Origin: Metabacillus sediminilitoris
Lineage (GTDB): Bacteria > Bacillota > Bacilli > Bacillales > Bacillaceae
DNA: 64,000 nucleotides
Assembly: GCF_009720625.1 (NCBI RefSeq)
Contig: NZ_CP046266.1
Location: 753,501 to 817,500 of the forward strand
Direction of reading: 5' to 3'
Part shown: piece after piece, positions 1 through 9,184 of the stretch
How positions within the stretch are numbered: the stretch's first letter is position 1
Layout of the letters: each line of letters opens with the position of its first letter
Notes under the pieces: model-generated
Databases searched by the model: none
What the model was told of the DNA's origin: nothing
Seen by the model: only the letters and a program-made list of their open reading frames with translations
Program-made: the position numbers and the translations under genes

Positions 1-89
1 AAAAGTAGGCAGATCGCTTTCTCTTGAATAATTACGGTAAAAGAGAATTAAACTAACTACTATCTAGCTAATCAATTAGGAGTAGAATA

Positions 90-932
90 GTGAGAATAAA
101 TCCATTTAAGAGGAAAATAAATAGAAAATCAAAGCCATTTATTGTGCTATTAATTATGCACGTAATCGTGTTAGGTTTTACTTTTATTAAAAAAAGGGAT
201 AAAAGATATTTTGTATTATTCCTATCAAACATTGGGTTTGCATATCTTTTTGAATTTTTTGTTCTGAACTTATTCCATGGTTATACATATTATCCGAACA
301 TATTAAAGAATAAAAAACTCGATAATTATTTGGGTGCAATATTTTCACAAGCTATATATGTTCCAATTGCTGCAACAGCCATTACAGCATTTCGATTAAA
401 ATGGAAATGGAAATTGATTTTTTCAATCTTTTTTGTTTTGATTGAACTTCTTTTTGTTCGTTTGAAGATTTTTCGTAATAACTGGTGGAAGACAACGTAT
501 ACTTTCTTATTTTTACTTGTATGTTTTATAGGAAGTGACAAGTGGTTTCAATTATTAAAAAAAGAACAGCCAATTGTTAAGTGGATTACCTCCTTTATGT
601 CGATGTATACCTACAATATGAATGTCTTCTTTATCCTATCCGTATTTAAATTGCTGAAGATGGGAGATGGTGTCATTCAAACCTGGAATAAACATTTTTC
701 CATTGTCCCTTTTTATTCCTATTTTTTAACGGCAGTTACTCTCATCACGTATAAAATGAAGTGGAAATATTCCAATCTAATGGGCGTTCTCTTTATTTCT
801 TATATTGATTACATTTTGCTTTTAAATAAAGTATTTAAACACAAACGAACAATTATTATTTTATTTCCACTACATGTCTTCATGTTTCTTTTCTCTACAA
901 AATTATTTACGATTATTTTTGAAGAAGAATAA
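90..932 (+). CDS. Multi-pass membrane protein of unknown function
   Basis: A 280-residue protein starting at a GTG, with an AGGAG box seven to eight bases upstream. It has a basic N-terminus (KRKINRKSK) followed by about seven or eight hydrophobic stretches with aromatic-rich loops, so it is predicted to be an integral membrane protein. No catalytic motif is visible. It lies just before a smaller membrane protein of the CBO0543 type, but a terminator separates the two. I do not recognise a family and give no function. The 89 bases before it hold no identifiable gene. Confidence 0.7.
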   Translation: MRINPFKRKINRKSKPFIVLLIMHVIVLGFTFIKKRDKRYFVLFLSNIGFAYLFEFFVLNLFHGYTYYPNILKNKKLDNYLGAIFSQAIYVPIAATAITAFRLKWKWKLIFSIFFVLIELLFVRLKIFRNNWWKTTYTFLFLLVCFIGSDKWFQLLKKEQPIVKWITSFMSMYTYNMNVFFILSVFKLLKMGDGVIQTWNKHFSIVPFYSYFLTAVTLITYKMKWKYSNLMGVLFISYIDYILLLNKVFKHKRTIIILFPLHVFMFLFSTKLFTIIFEEE

Positions 933-1000
933 AAAAAGTTAGAGACGGTGGGGCAAAAAATAATAAAGCTTGTAAACATACCTCAAGGAAAAACAGGATA

Positions 1001-1044
1001 AATCGAGTGAATAACCACAGAGGATATTCACTCGATTTTTTATT
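1001..1044 (+). terminator. Rho-independent terminator
   Basis: A perfect 13-bp stem (AATCGAGTGAATA / TATTCACTCGATT, 11-nt loop) followed by a T-rich tract. It ends the membrane-protein gene at 90-932. The rest of the 300-bp gap to the next gene shows nothing else clear. Confidence 0.85.
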
Positions 1045-1235
1045 TTTCGGAAAATCCCCTAGTGAGATCTTAATTTAGGAGATATCCTCCTAAGCCTAAA
1101 AACATGTAGATAATTGAATAAGATAGACCTTAAAGAGAATCTTATTTATAAAGAAACTTTTACAAAAATTGTTTTGTAATAGGCCTGATTCAAAAACAAA
1201 GATGTATGGCTTTGTAATAGGAGGTTTTTTATCTA

Positions 1236-1802
1236 GTGGATAACGAGCAGTATTGGGAACAAATATATGAAAAAAGTGATGAGTTAAACTCATTATATTC
1301 TTCATACTGGAATCAATATTCTAATTTCGAGACTTGGCAGTTCTGGGTAGTCATTTCTTTATTAGTCATTCCACTCATATTGCTATATTTTATGTTAGAC
1401 AGAAAAAGAATTTTTGAGGTATTATTCTTCGGATATACAATCCATATGCTTTGGGGCTATATTGATCTTGCCCTTGGGCGAAACGGTTACTTTGTTCATA
1501 CATATTTTCTAACACCTGTATTGCCAATCGCGACAAACATTACTGCATCGGTACTACCTGTAGGATTCTTGCTGCTATATCAATATTGTACAAATCACAA
1601 TAAAAATTTCTATCTGTCTACATTATTGTTAAGTGCAATATTTGCATTTGGTTTTGCTGGTATTGAAAGATTTTTGGGGTTAGTGGAATTTAGAAAAGGA
1701 ATGAATCATTTTTATCTTTATTTAATTGACTTGGGGATCGTATTTATTACTTACTGGTTCACAAAGTTGATCTTAAGACTAAGAGATGTAGTACGTACTT
1801 AA
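1236..1802 (+). CDS. CBO0543-family membrane protein
   Basis: A 188-residue protein starting at GTG (AGGAGG box 9 nt upstream). After a polar N-terminal stretch of about 32 residues it has five or six membrane segments. The pattern of a short 'DRKR' loop after the first segment, then FEVLFFGYTIHMLWGYIDL, fits the CBO0543 group of small Bacillales/Clostridia membrane proteins. The biochemical role of that family is unknown. It is monocistronic, bounded by terminators on both sides. The family call rests on pattern recognition and is moderately sure; the membrane prediction is firm. Confidence 0.65.
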   Translation: MDNEQYWEQIYEKSDELNSLYSSYWNQYSNFETWQFWVVISLLVIPLILLYFMLDRKRIFEVLFFGYTIHMLWGYIDLALGRNGYFVHTYFLTPVLPIATNITASVLPVGFLLLYQYCTNHNKNFYLSTLLLSAIFAFGFAGIERFLGLVEFRKGMNHFYLYLIDLGIVFITYWFTKLILRLRDVVRT

Positions 1803-1830
1803 TGTATCATTGTTAGATGAAGAGGCATAA

Positions 1831-1873
1831 AAAATAAGGCTTGAGGATATATTCACTCAAGCCTTATTTTTCA
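1831..1873. terminator. Bidirectional terminator between convergent genes
   Basis: A perfect 15-bp stem (AAAATAAGGCTTGAG and its complement, 10-nt loop) with T-rich flanks on both strands, between the converging CBO0543 gene and the HAD phosphatase gene. Confidence 0.85.
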
Positions 1874-1941
1874 GGAATTAGTGTTTAAAGTACATCAAAA
1901 TTAAATAACAAGTTTATTTGCCTGTAGCTGTATTTACCTTT

Positions 1942-2802
1942 TTATTTAGCAGCTAACACATACTTCTCAATGGCATGTGCAACACCATGCTCATTATTTG
2001 TTAATGTTACGACATCCGCCAAATCTTTTACGGTTGGATCTGCATTTCCCATGGCAACAGAAAGACCGGCTACCTCTAACATTGGAACATCATTGAAATT
2101 ATCCCCAATTGCAACTGTATTTTCAATCGGTATGTTAAAGTATTCAGCCATAACTTGAATACCATTGGCTTTATTTCCATTTGTATCCATAACCTCAATA
2201 TTAAATGGACCTGAGGTAGTAATTGAAATGCCTTCGAACGCCTTTAATCTTGCAGTAAGTTCAGTTTTTCCTGCTAGAGTAGGTACGAAGAACTTTTGAA
2301 TCGCAATATTCTCGATTTTTAATACAGCTTCTAATTGATCAAATATTTTAATTGATTCTGTTTCTTTAGGCTGTTCAGTCATTAGTTTGTATTCTTTAGG
2401 AGTTAAGTTTTTCGTTATTTCTTTGTTTTCTTCTAAAAACACTAGCATACGTTCTGTCCATGATGAAGCAATAAAGATACCTTGGCTTGTATAGATTTTG
2501 AATGGATATTTATATTCATCAAGAACTGCTGCTACTTTTTTCACTGTTTCTTTATTGATTGAAATTTGACTTAATAATTTTCCGTCAGCAAGTACCATCG
2601 CGCCATTACTGCCTGCAACTGGACATTGGAGCGGGGTTTTACCAATAACCGTTTTAATATCTTCTGGTGCACGTCCAGAACAAATCATAACGATATGTCC
2701 TGCTTTTTGAGCATTTTGAATCGCTTGAACATTTTCCTCTGAAATATCAATATTAGACGATAACAATGTCCCATCAAGGTCAATTGCAATTAATTTTTTC
2801 AT
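1942..2802 (-). CDS. Cof-type HAD-IIB family phosphatase
   Basis: A 286-residue soluble hydrolase. Motif I is DLDGTLL near residues 8-14, motif II is the Ser of MICSGR near residue 42, and motif IV is GDNFNDVPML near residue 235, with a conserved Lys (GNKANGI) before it. The C2B cap lies between motifs II and III, as in Cof/YitU/YkrA-type enzymes that dephosphorylate sugar phosphates, FMN or other small phosphometabolites. The substrate cannot be read from sequence. The start is well placed behind an AAGGAG box. It is a single gene with its own terminator. Confidence 0.88.
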   Translation of the reverse strand: MKKLIAIDLDGTLLSSNIDISEENVQAIQNAQKAGHIVMICSGRAPEDIKTVIGKTPLQCPVAGSNGAMVLADGKLLSQISINKETVKKVAAVLDEYKYPFKIYTSQGIFIASSWTERMLVFLEENKEITKNLTPKEYKLMTEQPKETESIKIFDQLEAVLKIENIAIQKFFVPTLAGKTELTARLKAFEGISITTSGPFNIEVMDTNGNKANGIQVMAEYFNIPIENTVAIGDNFNDVPMLEVAGLSVAMGNADPTVKDLADVVTLTNNEHGVAHAIEKYVLAAK

Positions 2803-3002
2803 CTTTTCCAGTCTCCTTTTTGGTTTGTTTTTCTCGACATGTATGTATAGATTATTTCATTACTCAATTATCTATTATGACATATTTTTTGTACAATCAT
2901 TAGAAAAATGTGCAAAAATATGGGCATTCGTTAAATGCTTTTCCTTTTTGTCAAAAAAAGTTATACTTTCCAATAGATGAAGGAATATGGAGGAGAATCT
3001 TT

Positions 3003-3989
3003 ATGATTAGATTTGGAATCATCGGTACGAATTGGATAACGGAAAGATTAATTAAAGCAGCAAGTAAAGTGGAAGGTTTTTCATTAACAGCAGTTTATTC
3101 AAGAACAAATGAAAAGGCTGAGGAATTTGCTGCTAAATTTACATCCATTAAACATATATATACTGATTTAACTGAATTTGCTAGTAGTCAAGAGTTTGAT
3201 GCAGTTTATATTGCAAGCCCTAATTCACTACATGCATCACAAGCAATTTTATGTATGCAAAATGGCAAGCATGTTCTGTGTGAAAAACCGATTGCTTCAA
3301 ACACAAAGGAAATTATCGAGATGGTCAAAGTTGCTAATGAGCATTCAGTCGTATTAATGGAGGCTTTGAAAGTAACGTTAGTACCGAACTTTGATACCAT
3401 AAAAGAAAATCTACATAAAATAGGAAAGGTGCGACGTTATTTTGCAAGCTACTGTCAATATTCCTCTCGTTATGATAAATATAAAGAAGGAATTGTCTTA
3501 AATGCATTTAATCCAGCTTTCTCCAATGGAGCATTAATGGATATCGGCATTTATTGTGTATATCCAGCAGTCGCGCTTTTTGGGGAACCAAAGCAAGTAC
3601 AAGCCACAAGCTATATGCTTGAGTCGGGTGTTGACGGTGAGGGAAGTATTTTACTAACGTACGATGATATGGATGCCGTTATTATGTACTCTAAAATAAC
3701 TAACTCATATGTGCCATCAGAAATACAGGGGGAAAATGGAAGTATCATTTTCGATAAAATAAACACACCAGAAAAGGTGAAAATCCACTATAAGGATGGT
3801 ACTGTTGAGGATATATCAAGACCTCAGGATTCAGATGATATGTATTATGAAGTGAAGGAATTTGTCGAAGTGGTAACAAACAAAAAAGACCAATCAGAGG
3901 TGAATTCTCATCAAAATACATTAATAACGGCAAAAATTTTAGAAGATAGCAGAAAACAAATTGGTTTGGTTTATCCTGCAGATAAATAA
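3003..3989 (+). CDS. Gfo/Idh/MocA-family NAD(P)-dependent oxidoreductase
   Basis: I start at the ATG at 3003, behind GGAGGAG, giving 328 residues. The open frame extends 31 codons further upstream but without a ribosome site. The N-terminal Rossmann fold carries GIIGTNWIT, and CEKPIA near residue 95 is the classical EKP motif of the family; the C-terminal half is the substrate-binding alpha/beta domain. Proteins of this size and opening resemble B. subtilis YulF, which is uncharacterised. Members oxidise or reduce sugars, inositols or similar polyols with a nicotinamide cofactor; the substrate is not predictable. A weak terminator follows. Confidence 0.85.
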   Translation: MIRFGIIGTNWITERLIKAASKVEGFSLTAVYSRTNEKAEEFAAKFTSIKHIYTDLTEFASSQEFDAVYIASPNSLHASQAILCMQNGKHVLCEKPIASNTKEIIEMVKVANEHSVVLMEALKVTLVPNFDTIKENLHKIGKVRRYFASYCQYSSRYDKYKEGIVLNAFNPAFSNGALMDIGIYCVYPAVALFGEPKQVQATSYMLESGVDGEGSILLTYDDMDAVIMYSKITNSYVPSEIQGENGSIIFDKINTPEKVKIHYKDGTVEDISRPQDSDDMYYEVKEFVEVVTNKKDQSEVNSHQNTLITAKILEDSRKQIGLVYPADK

Positions 3990-3996
3990 ATGATAG

Positions 3997-4043
3997 AAGG
4001 GATCGTTTCAAACTGCCATTAGCAGTGAGAGGCGATCCTTTTT
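3997..4043 (+). terminator. Probable terminator
   Basis: An outer stem (AAGG-GATCG with CGATCCTT) encloses a small inner hairpin (ACTGC/GCAGT), then TTTTT. It lies between the oxidoreductase and catalase genes. Confidence 0.6.
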
Positions 4044-4069
4044 GAATATTTAGTAGAAAAAGGGGGATA

Positions 4070-4099
4070 GTATACGTGGAACGATGGATTACCATAATA
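4070..4099 (+). promoter_or_regulatory. Sigma-G/sigma-F-like forespore promoter for the catalase
   Basis: GTATA at 4070-4074 and CATAATA at 4093-4099, separated by exactly 18 nt. This matches the published sigma-G consensus (GHATR, 18-nt spacer, CATNHTA) closely; sigma-F recognises overlapping sequences. The catalase ATG is 30 nt downstream. In B. subtilis, the spore catalase katX is forespore-transcribed. This is inference from motif matching. Confidence 0.6.
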
Positions 4100-4129
4100 A
4101 ACCATTGTTTATGACGAGGAGGGTAAAGG

Positions 4130-5734
4130 ATGATAGATAATGGTGCAGATTTTGAACATCAAAAAACAAATGCTGAAAATGATGATACGCTCACAAACAG
4201 ACAAGGGCATCCCGTTACAAACAACCAAAATATAAGAACGGTCGGAAATCGCGGACCTGCTACCTTAGAAAATTATGATTTTATTGAAAAAATCAGCCAC
4301 TTTGATAGAGAACGTGTACCTGAGCGTGTTGTTCATGCGCGTGGTGCTGGTGCACACGGTTATTTTAAAGCATATGGAACAGCTGGTGAAGAACATGTTT
4401 CGAAATATACAAGAGCGAAATTATTTCAAGAAAAAGGGAAAAAGACCCCAGTATTTGTCCGTTTTTCATCTGTTATTCATGGTGGTCATTCTCCAGAAAC
4501 GCTTCGAGATCCACGTGGATTTGCTGTCAAGTTTTATACCGAGGACGGAAATTGGGATTTAGTTGGGAATAATTTGAAAATCTTCTTTATTCGTGATGCT
4601 ATAAAGTTTCCGGATATGATTCATGCCTTTAAACCAGATCCAATTACAAATATTCAAGATGGAGAAAGGTTTTTTGACTTTTGTTCCAGTTCTCCTGAAA
4701 CCTTCCATATGGTCACGTTTGTTTACTCACCATGGGGGATTCCAGCAAATTATCGTATGATGCAGGGCTCTGGTGTTAATACATATAAATGGGTAAACAG
4801 TGAGGGGCAAGCAGTACTTGTGAAATATCATTGGGAACCAAAGCAAGGCATTAAAAACTTAACCCAAAAAGAAGCAAGTGAAATTCAAGCGACTAATTTT
4901 AATCATGCCACTCAAGACTTATATGAAGCGATTGAGCGTGGCGATTTTCCAGAGTGGGAGCTGCTTGTCCAAATTATGAGCGATGATGACCATCCAGAAT
5001 TGGATTTTGATCCCCTTGATGATACAAAACTGTGGCCGGAGGATCAGTTTCCATGGCTGCCAGTCGGAAAAATGGTTTTAAATAAAAATCCGGAAGATTA
5101 TTTTACAGAAGTAGAACAAGTGGCATTTGGGACAGGTGTTCTTGTTGATGGACTTGATTTTTCCGATGACAAAATGCTGCAAGGGCGGACGTTTTCTTAT
5201 TCAGATACGCAACGCCATCGCGTAGGGGCAAATTACTTACAGCTACCAATAAATGCACCGAAAAAACGTGTGGCAACGAATCAAAGTGGCGGTCAAATGC
5301 AATATAAAGTCGATCGTGCTCCTGGTCAAAATCCTCATATTAATTACGAACCATCAATTTTGGGCGGATTAAAAGAAGCGAAACAGGCTGGAAAAGAATA
5401 TACACCAAAAATTGAGGGGAACTTGGTCCGTCAGTCTATTGACCGTCAAAGCAATACAAAACAAGCAGGTGATACATACCGTAGATTTGAGCAATGGGAA
5501 AAAGATGAATTAATCTCAAACCTTGTAAACGATCTTTCTAATTGTGATCAAAGAATTCAAGATAAAATGATTGCACTTGCTGAGGAAGCAGATGAAGAGT
5601 ATGGTCGCAGGTTAAGAGAGGGCTTAGCTCATGCGTCAAAAGGGGGATCTAGCCAAAAGCCGCTTGGCAACAAAGATGGAGATCATGCTCCTGAAAAAGC
5701 TGTGAAAAAAGGGCATGAAGCTGATCCATATTAA
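4130..5734 (+). CDS. katX: Monofunctional haem catalase, probably spore type (KatX-like)
   Basis: A 534-residue clade-type haem catalase that splits hydrogen peroxide to water and oxygen. Visible active-site elements are the distal His69 in [12 protein letters not shown], Asn147 in LVGNN, and the proximal haem ligand Tyr357 in [12 protein letters not shown]. It is longer than vegetative KatA (about 480 residues), with a polar C-terminal tail ending HEADPY. That tail, a forespore-type promoter at 4070-4099 and the length near 547 of B. subtilis KatX favour the germination/spore catalase. The catalase call is certain; the katX assignment is likely but not proved. The start has a GAGGAGGG box. 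Confidence 0.9.
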   Translation: MIDNGADFEHQKTNAENDDTLTNRQGHPVTNNQNIRTVGNRGPATLENYDFIEKISHFDRERVPERVVHARGAGAHGYFKAYGTAGEEHVSKYTRAKLFQEKGKKTPVFVRFSSVIHGGHSPETLRDPRGFAVKFYTEDGNWDLVGNNLKIFFIRDAIKFPDMIHAFKPDPITNIQDGERFFDFCSSSPETFHMVTFVYSPWGIPANYRMMQGSGVNTYKWVNSEGQAVLVKYHWEPKQGIKNLTQKEASEIQATNFNHATQDLYEAIERGDFPEWELLVQIMSDDDHPELDFDPLDDTKLWPEDQFPWLPVGKMVLNKNPEDYFTEVEQVAFGTGVLVDGLDFSDDKMLQGRTFSYSDTQRHRVGANYLQLPINAPKKRVATNQSGGQMQYKVDRAPGQNPHINYEPSILGGLKEAKQAGKEYTPKIEGNLVRQSIDRQSNTKQAGDTYRRFEQWEKDELISNLVNDLSNCDQRIQDKMIALAEEADEEYGRRLREGLAHASKGGSSQKPLGNKDGDHAPEKAVKKGHEADPY

Positions 5735-5783
5735 AGTTGTCTCATAGTCCTTGAGGAAAAGTTAAATACCTTTATGATGGCAT

Positions 5784-5826
5784 AGCTTGAGGACGTTAAA
5801 ATTTCAACGGCTTCAAGCTTTTTTTG
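5784..5826 (+). terminator. Rho-independent terminator after the catalase
   Basis: AGCTTGAGG pairs with CTTCAAGCT (an inner CGTT/AACG extension), followed by a run of T. Confidence 0.8.
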
Positions 5827-5907
5827 TAGGGGGATAAAGAGGGTATAGGTTATAATAGAAGGAAATAAACGTAGATACATAGAAATTAGCAAAAAAGGGG
5901 GAAGTTT

Positions 5908-6801
5908 ATGACAGAAATGCCAATCGACGTACAAAGACAGATTAAACATCAAGGTTTATCAAAAACAAAAATATTTAGAAGAGCATTATTTATTTTTGTC
6001 GGTGCAGTCTTAATGGCTGTCGGTTTAGAGATTTTCTTAGTTCCTAATAAGGTAATTGATGGAGGAATTGTCGGGATTTCAATTATTCTTTCTCATCTTT
6101 TAGGGATGAATCTTGGTCTATTTATTTTCCTCCTTAATATTCCTTTCTTCTTCATTGGTTATAAACAAATTGGCAAAACCTTTGCACTATCTACTTTGTT
6201 TGGAATTACCATTCTTTCAATCGCTACAGCACTTTTTCATCCTGTTCCCGCTTTTACTGAGGATATCCTTTTAGCAACTGTCTTTGGTGGTATTATTCTA
6301 GGAATTGGTGTTGGACTTGTTATTCGCTATGGCGGTTCATTAGATGGAACCGAAATTTTAGCCATTTTAGCGAATAAGAGATTACCATTTTCAGTTGGCG
6401 AAATTATTATGTTTTTCAATATCTTTATCCTTGGAAGTGCCGGATTTGTCTTTGGCTGGAATCGAGCGATGTATTCATTGATTGCATATTTTGTTGCTTA
6501 CAAAACAATTGATATTGTGATACAGGGACTAGATGAATCAAAATCAGCCTGGATCATTAGTGATCAGCACCGCGAAATTGGTGATGCCATTTTAGCTCGT
6601 TTAGGCCGTGGTGTAACATATCTTAATGGTGAAGGTGCATATACAGGTGATGATAAGAAAGTTATATTCTGTATTATTACCCGTTTAGAGGAAGCAAAAT
6701 TAAAATCGATCGTAGAAGACATCGATTCTTCTGCCTTTTTAGCAGTGGCAAACATTGCAGAGGTTCGGGGCGGAAGGTTTAAGAAAAAAGATATTCATTA
6801 A
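5908..6801 (+). CDS. YitT-family membrane protein with C-terminal DUF2179 domain
   Basis: A 297-residue protein. Residues of about 25-210 form five or six membrane spans with the signature LVPNKVIDGGIVGIS and GGSLDGTEIL typical of YitT/YqfU/YpjC-type proteins. The last ~80 residues form a small cytosolic DUF2179 domain (RLGRGVTYLNGEGAYTG), often proposed to bind a small ligand. B. subtilis has several paralogues and none has a settled function. The start has an AAAGGGGG box. It is monocistronic, with a terminator on each side. Confidence 0.85.
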   Translation: MTEMPIDVQRQIKHQGLSKTKIFRRALFIFVGAVLMAVGLEIFLVPNKVIDGGIVGISIILSHLLGMNLGLFIFLLNIPFFFIGYKQIGKTFALSTLFGITILSIATALFHPVPAFTEDILLATVFGGIILGIGVGLVIRYGGSLDGTEILAILANKRLPFSVGEIIMFFNIFILGSAGFVFGWNRAMYSLIAYFVAYKTIDIVIQGLDESKSAWIISDQHREIGDAILARLGRGVTYLNGEGAYTGDDKKVIFCIITRLEEAKLKSIVEDIDSSAFLAVANIAEVRGGRFKKKDIH

Positions 6802-6810
6802 TTATGTTGG

Positions 6811-6847
6811 AACTCTGTGGAGAGGATTGTACCGCAGAGTTTTTTTT
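6811..6847 (+). terminator. Rho-independent terminator after the yitT-type gene
   Basis: AACTCTGTGG pairs with CCGCAGAGTT (one G-T pair), followed by eight T. Confidence 0.85.
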
Positions 6848-6976
6848 GTACGGGCTGCTATCTGCCTTACACTGTCCTGCTTTTCTAAAATGATTGGGCT
6901 ATTTCTATTTCATCTTTCATACCTATATAAGGACAAGTGCTGCTTGGACGTGAAAAATAAGTAAGGGTGTGAACAT

Positions 6977-7573
6977 ATGGAAGAAGCGATTCTGAATGTA
7001 TTAGAATGGCTGACAAGCCTGGGGTATTTAGGGATAGCGCTAGGTTTAATGCTAGAGGTTATCCCGAGTGAGATTGTGTTAGGATATGGTGGATATTTAA
7101 TCGTGCTTGGAAAGGTCAGTTTTTTTGGAGCATTTGCTGCAGGAGTGATTGGCGGAACAATTGCACAGTTATTTCTTTATTGGATAGGGAGCTATGGAGG
7201 CCGGCCTTTTCTTGAGAAGTTTGGTAAATTTCTTTTATTAAAGAAGCATCATTTAGATTTATCAGAGGCCTGGTTTGAAAAGTATGGATCTGGCGTTATT
7301 TTCGGTGCAAGGTTTATTCCTGTTGTCAGGCATGCGATTAGTATACCTGCAGGGATTGCTAAAATGCCGTTATGGAAATTCACCGTTTACACCTTAGCTG
7401 CTATGATTCCATGGACGGTATTCTTTTTATATTTAGGGATAGAATTAGGAAGTAATTGGATGTATATAAAGGAAGCTGCCCGTCCCTATTTAATCCCGAT
7501 CATTAGCTTTTCCCTTTTAATGGCTGGGGTTTATTACTTAGTGAAAAAGTTTAGGAATCCTCGGACAAACTAA
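6977..7573 (+). CDS. DedA-family membrane transporter
   Basis: A 198-residue membrane protein. The DedA/SNARE-associated core has EVIPSEIVLGYGGY near residues 27-40 (conserved acidic residue and Pro), and GARFIPVVRHAISIPAG near residues 109-125 with the essential GxRxxPxxR-type arginines. Family members flip lipid carriers such as undecaprenyl phosphate or phosphatidylethanolamine using the proton gradient. The length equals B. subtilis YngC/UptA, but I cannot separate the paralogues by eye. The ribosome site (AAGGGTGTG) is moderate. Confidence 0.85.
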   Translation: MEEAILNVLEWLTSLGYLGIALGLMLEVIPSEIVLGYGGYLIVLGKVSFFGAFAAGVIGGTIAQLFLYWIGSYGGRPFLEKFGKFLLLKKHHLDLSEAWFEKYGSGVIFGARFIPVVRHAISIPAGIAKMPLWKFTVYTLAAMIPWTVFFLYLGIELGSNWMYIKEAARPYLIPIISFSLLMAGVYYLVKKFRNPRTN

Positions 7574-7586
7574 TAAAATTATTTAC

Positions 7587-7620
7587 ATACCCTTCACATT
7601 TTCTCAGAAGGGTATTTTTT
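7587..7620 (+). terminator. Rho-independent terminator after the dedA-type gene
   Basis: ATACCCTTC pairs with GAAGGGTAT, followed by a T-run. Confidence 0.85.
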
Positions 7621-7754
7621 AGTTCTTAATGTATACTAGATATTATAAGAAAACAAACATTCTTCTTGATAATTGGAACAAGATGAAATAATTTTATTTT
7701 TCCAAATGATTCGTTATAGTAAATAGTAGATTAAGTAAAGAAGAGGGAAAAAAT

Positions 7755-9011
7755 ATGTCAACGAAAAAAAATGAGTCAAGAAAAATCGCTAGGATATCAT
7801 TAATTATTATGGGGGGTGGGTTCATCGCAACAATCCCGTTTCAAGGTACATTTTGGGTAGATTTATTACAAGGCGGCTTTGAGGCAGGGCTTGTTGGCGG
7901 ATTAGCAGACTGGTTTGCCGTTACAGCTTTATTCCGACATCCACTCGGTTTAAAAATCCCACATACAGCACTGTTGCCAAATAATCGTCAACGACTAACA
8001 AATGCATTAGTAAAGATGCTGAAAAATGACTGGCTTTCTAAAGAAAGTATTCAAGAGAAAGTAAAATCTGTTGAATTTTCGGAGAAGCTGTTTCCAATTG
8101 TAGAAAAAGAAATACAAAAGGAAGCTTTTCAAAAAGGTTTAGTCGAAATGCTAAAGAGATTGATTCGTTATATAGATGTAGAGAAGCTGGCACCTTTTAT
8201 TAAAAAACAATTAATCTCTAATCTCTCCAAAGTTGAAATGAGAAAGCTTCTTGGTATAATCAGCGAAAAACTCCTTAGTGAACAATTTGATAAGAAATCA
8301 TTGGATTTTTTGTTAAAAAAGGCGGAGTCTTGGTTAAATCATGAACAGACAAGTCAAAAATTAGGTACAGTTTCAATGAATATGCTCAATAAGATTGAGG
8401 TAGATGGCATTCTGCAATTTGCCCTTAAGTCTATTCAAAATATTCTAAGTGAAGAAAAACTAGGTACGATTATAAAAAATCTCTTATTAAGTGTTGTCAG
8501 TAATTTGCAAAAAGAGGAAGAACCAAATAGAAAAGCATTAATTCTTTATATACAGAAAGAGATTTTAGGCTTGGATGCTAACGAGGAATTAATAAATGGA
8601 GCTGAAAAATGGAAAAATCAATTTTTAGCAAATTGGGAGCCTGATCAAACAATTAAGAATAGCCTTGAACAAATAAAACAACTTGGACTTGAATTCGTAG
8701 AAGCCGACAATTTCATTGATACATATCTTATGCCTCTCGCACATCGCATACTAGACATGCTAAAGGAAAAAAATAACGAGATTGACCATTGGATTCGAAA
8801 ACAAATCGCCGTTCTAGTTGAAAAAAATCATGCACAGATCGGCAATCTAGTCCAAGAAAATTTAGATAAACTAGACAATGAAACACTTATTTCGATGATG
8901 GAAAATAATATCGGAAAAGATTTACAATGGATTAGAGTGAATGGAGCTGTTTGTGGTTTCATCATTGGGATTATCCTAACAGGTGTACAAGCTCTCTCTA
9001 CTTTATTTTAA
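7755..9011 (+). CDS. DUF445-family protein (YjiN/YheB type)
   Basis: A 418-residue protein. An N-terminal hydrophobic segment (ISLIIMGGGFIATIPF) is followed by GGFEAGLVGGLADWFAVTALFRHP, the family hallmark, then a long helical middle region and a C-terminal hydrophobic segment (GFIIGIILTGVQAL). This layout suits a membrane-tethered helical protein. B. subtilis YheB (377 residues) is the same family and is linked to the spore envelope. YheB lies next to yheA in B. subtilis, whereas no DUF445 gene is next to yheA here, so this may be another paralogue. It has a GAAGAGGG ribosome site. Confidence 0.8.
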   Translation: MSTKKNESRKIARISLIIMGGGFIATIPFQGTFWVDLLQGGFEAGLVGGLADWFAVTALFRHPLGLKIPHTALLPNNRQRLTNALVKMLKNDWLSKESIQEKVKSVEFSEKLFPIVEKEIQKEAFQKGLVEMLKRLIRYIDVEKLAPFIKKQLISNLSKVEMRKLLGIISEKLLSEQFDKKSLDFLLKKAESWLNHEQTSQKLGTVSMNMLNKIEVDGILQFALKSIQNILSEEKLGTIIKNLLLSVVSNLQKEEEPNRKALILYIQKEILGLDANEELINGAEKWKNQFLANWEPDQTIKNSLEQIKQLGLEFVEADNFIDTYLMPLAHRILDMLKEKNNEIDHWIRKQIAVLVEKNHAQIGNLVQENLDKLDNETLISMMENNIGKDLQWIRVNGAVCGFIIGIILTGVQALSTLF

Positions 9012-9093
9012 CGTGTTTTTATGCTTAAGAGGGATTACTATGGAAATTTGGTGTTCTTTCAAGTAAGAAAGAGAAGCTTAGATACATCAATAG

Positions 9094-9130
9094 AAAAGGA
9101 GCGTGATTTCAAAAGTCACGCTCCTTTTTC
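9094..9130. terminator. Bidirectional terminator
   Basis: AAAAGGAGCGTGA and its perfect complement around a short loop, T-rich on the plus side and A-rich before it. It serves the converging DUF445 and SulP genes. Confidence 0.85.
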
Positions 9131-9184
9131 TCATTAAAAGGTATAAAGATGTTTAGTTTGATGAAACAAGGCACTTACGCTTTG

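Noticed and set aside
1096..1305. Minus-strand frame before the CBO0543 gene
   Set aside because: It overlaps the start of a better-supported gene and has no ribosome site or recognisable content.
3745..4095. Minus-strand frame of 116 codons
   Set aside because: It overlaps the oxidoreductase gene, a terminator and the catalase promoter, and its product is low in charge and unlike a protein.
6755..6964. Plus-strand frame overlapping the end of the yitT-type gene
   Set aside because: It runs through a clear terminator and has no ribosome site.
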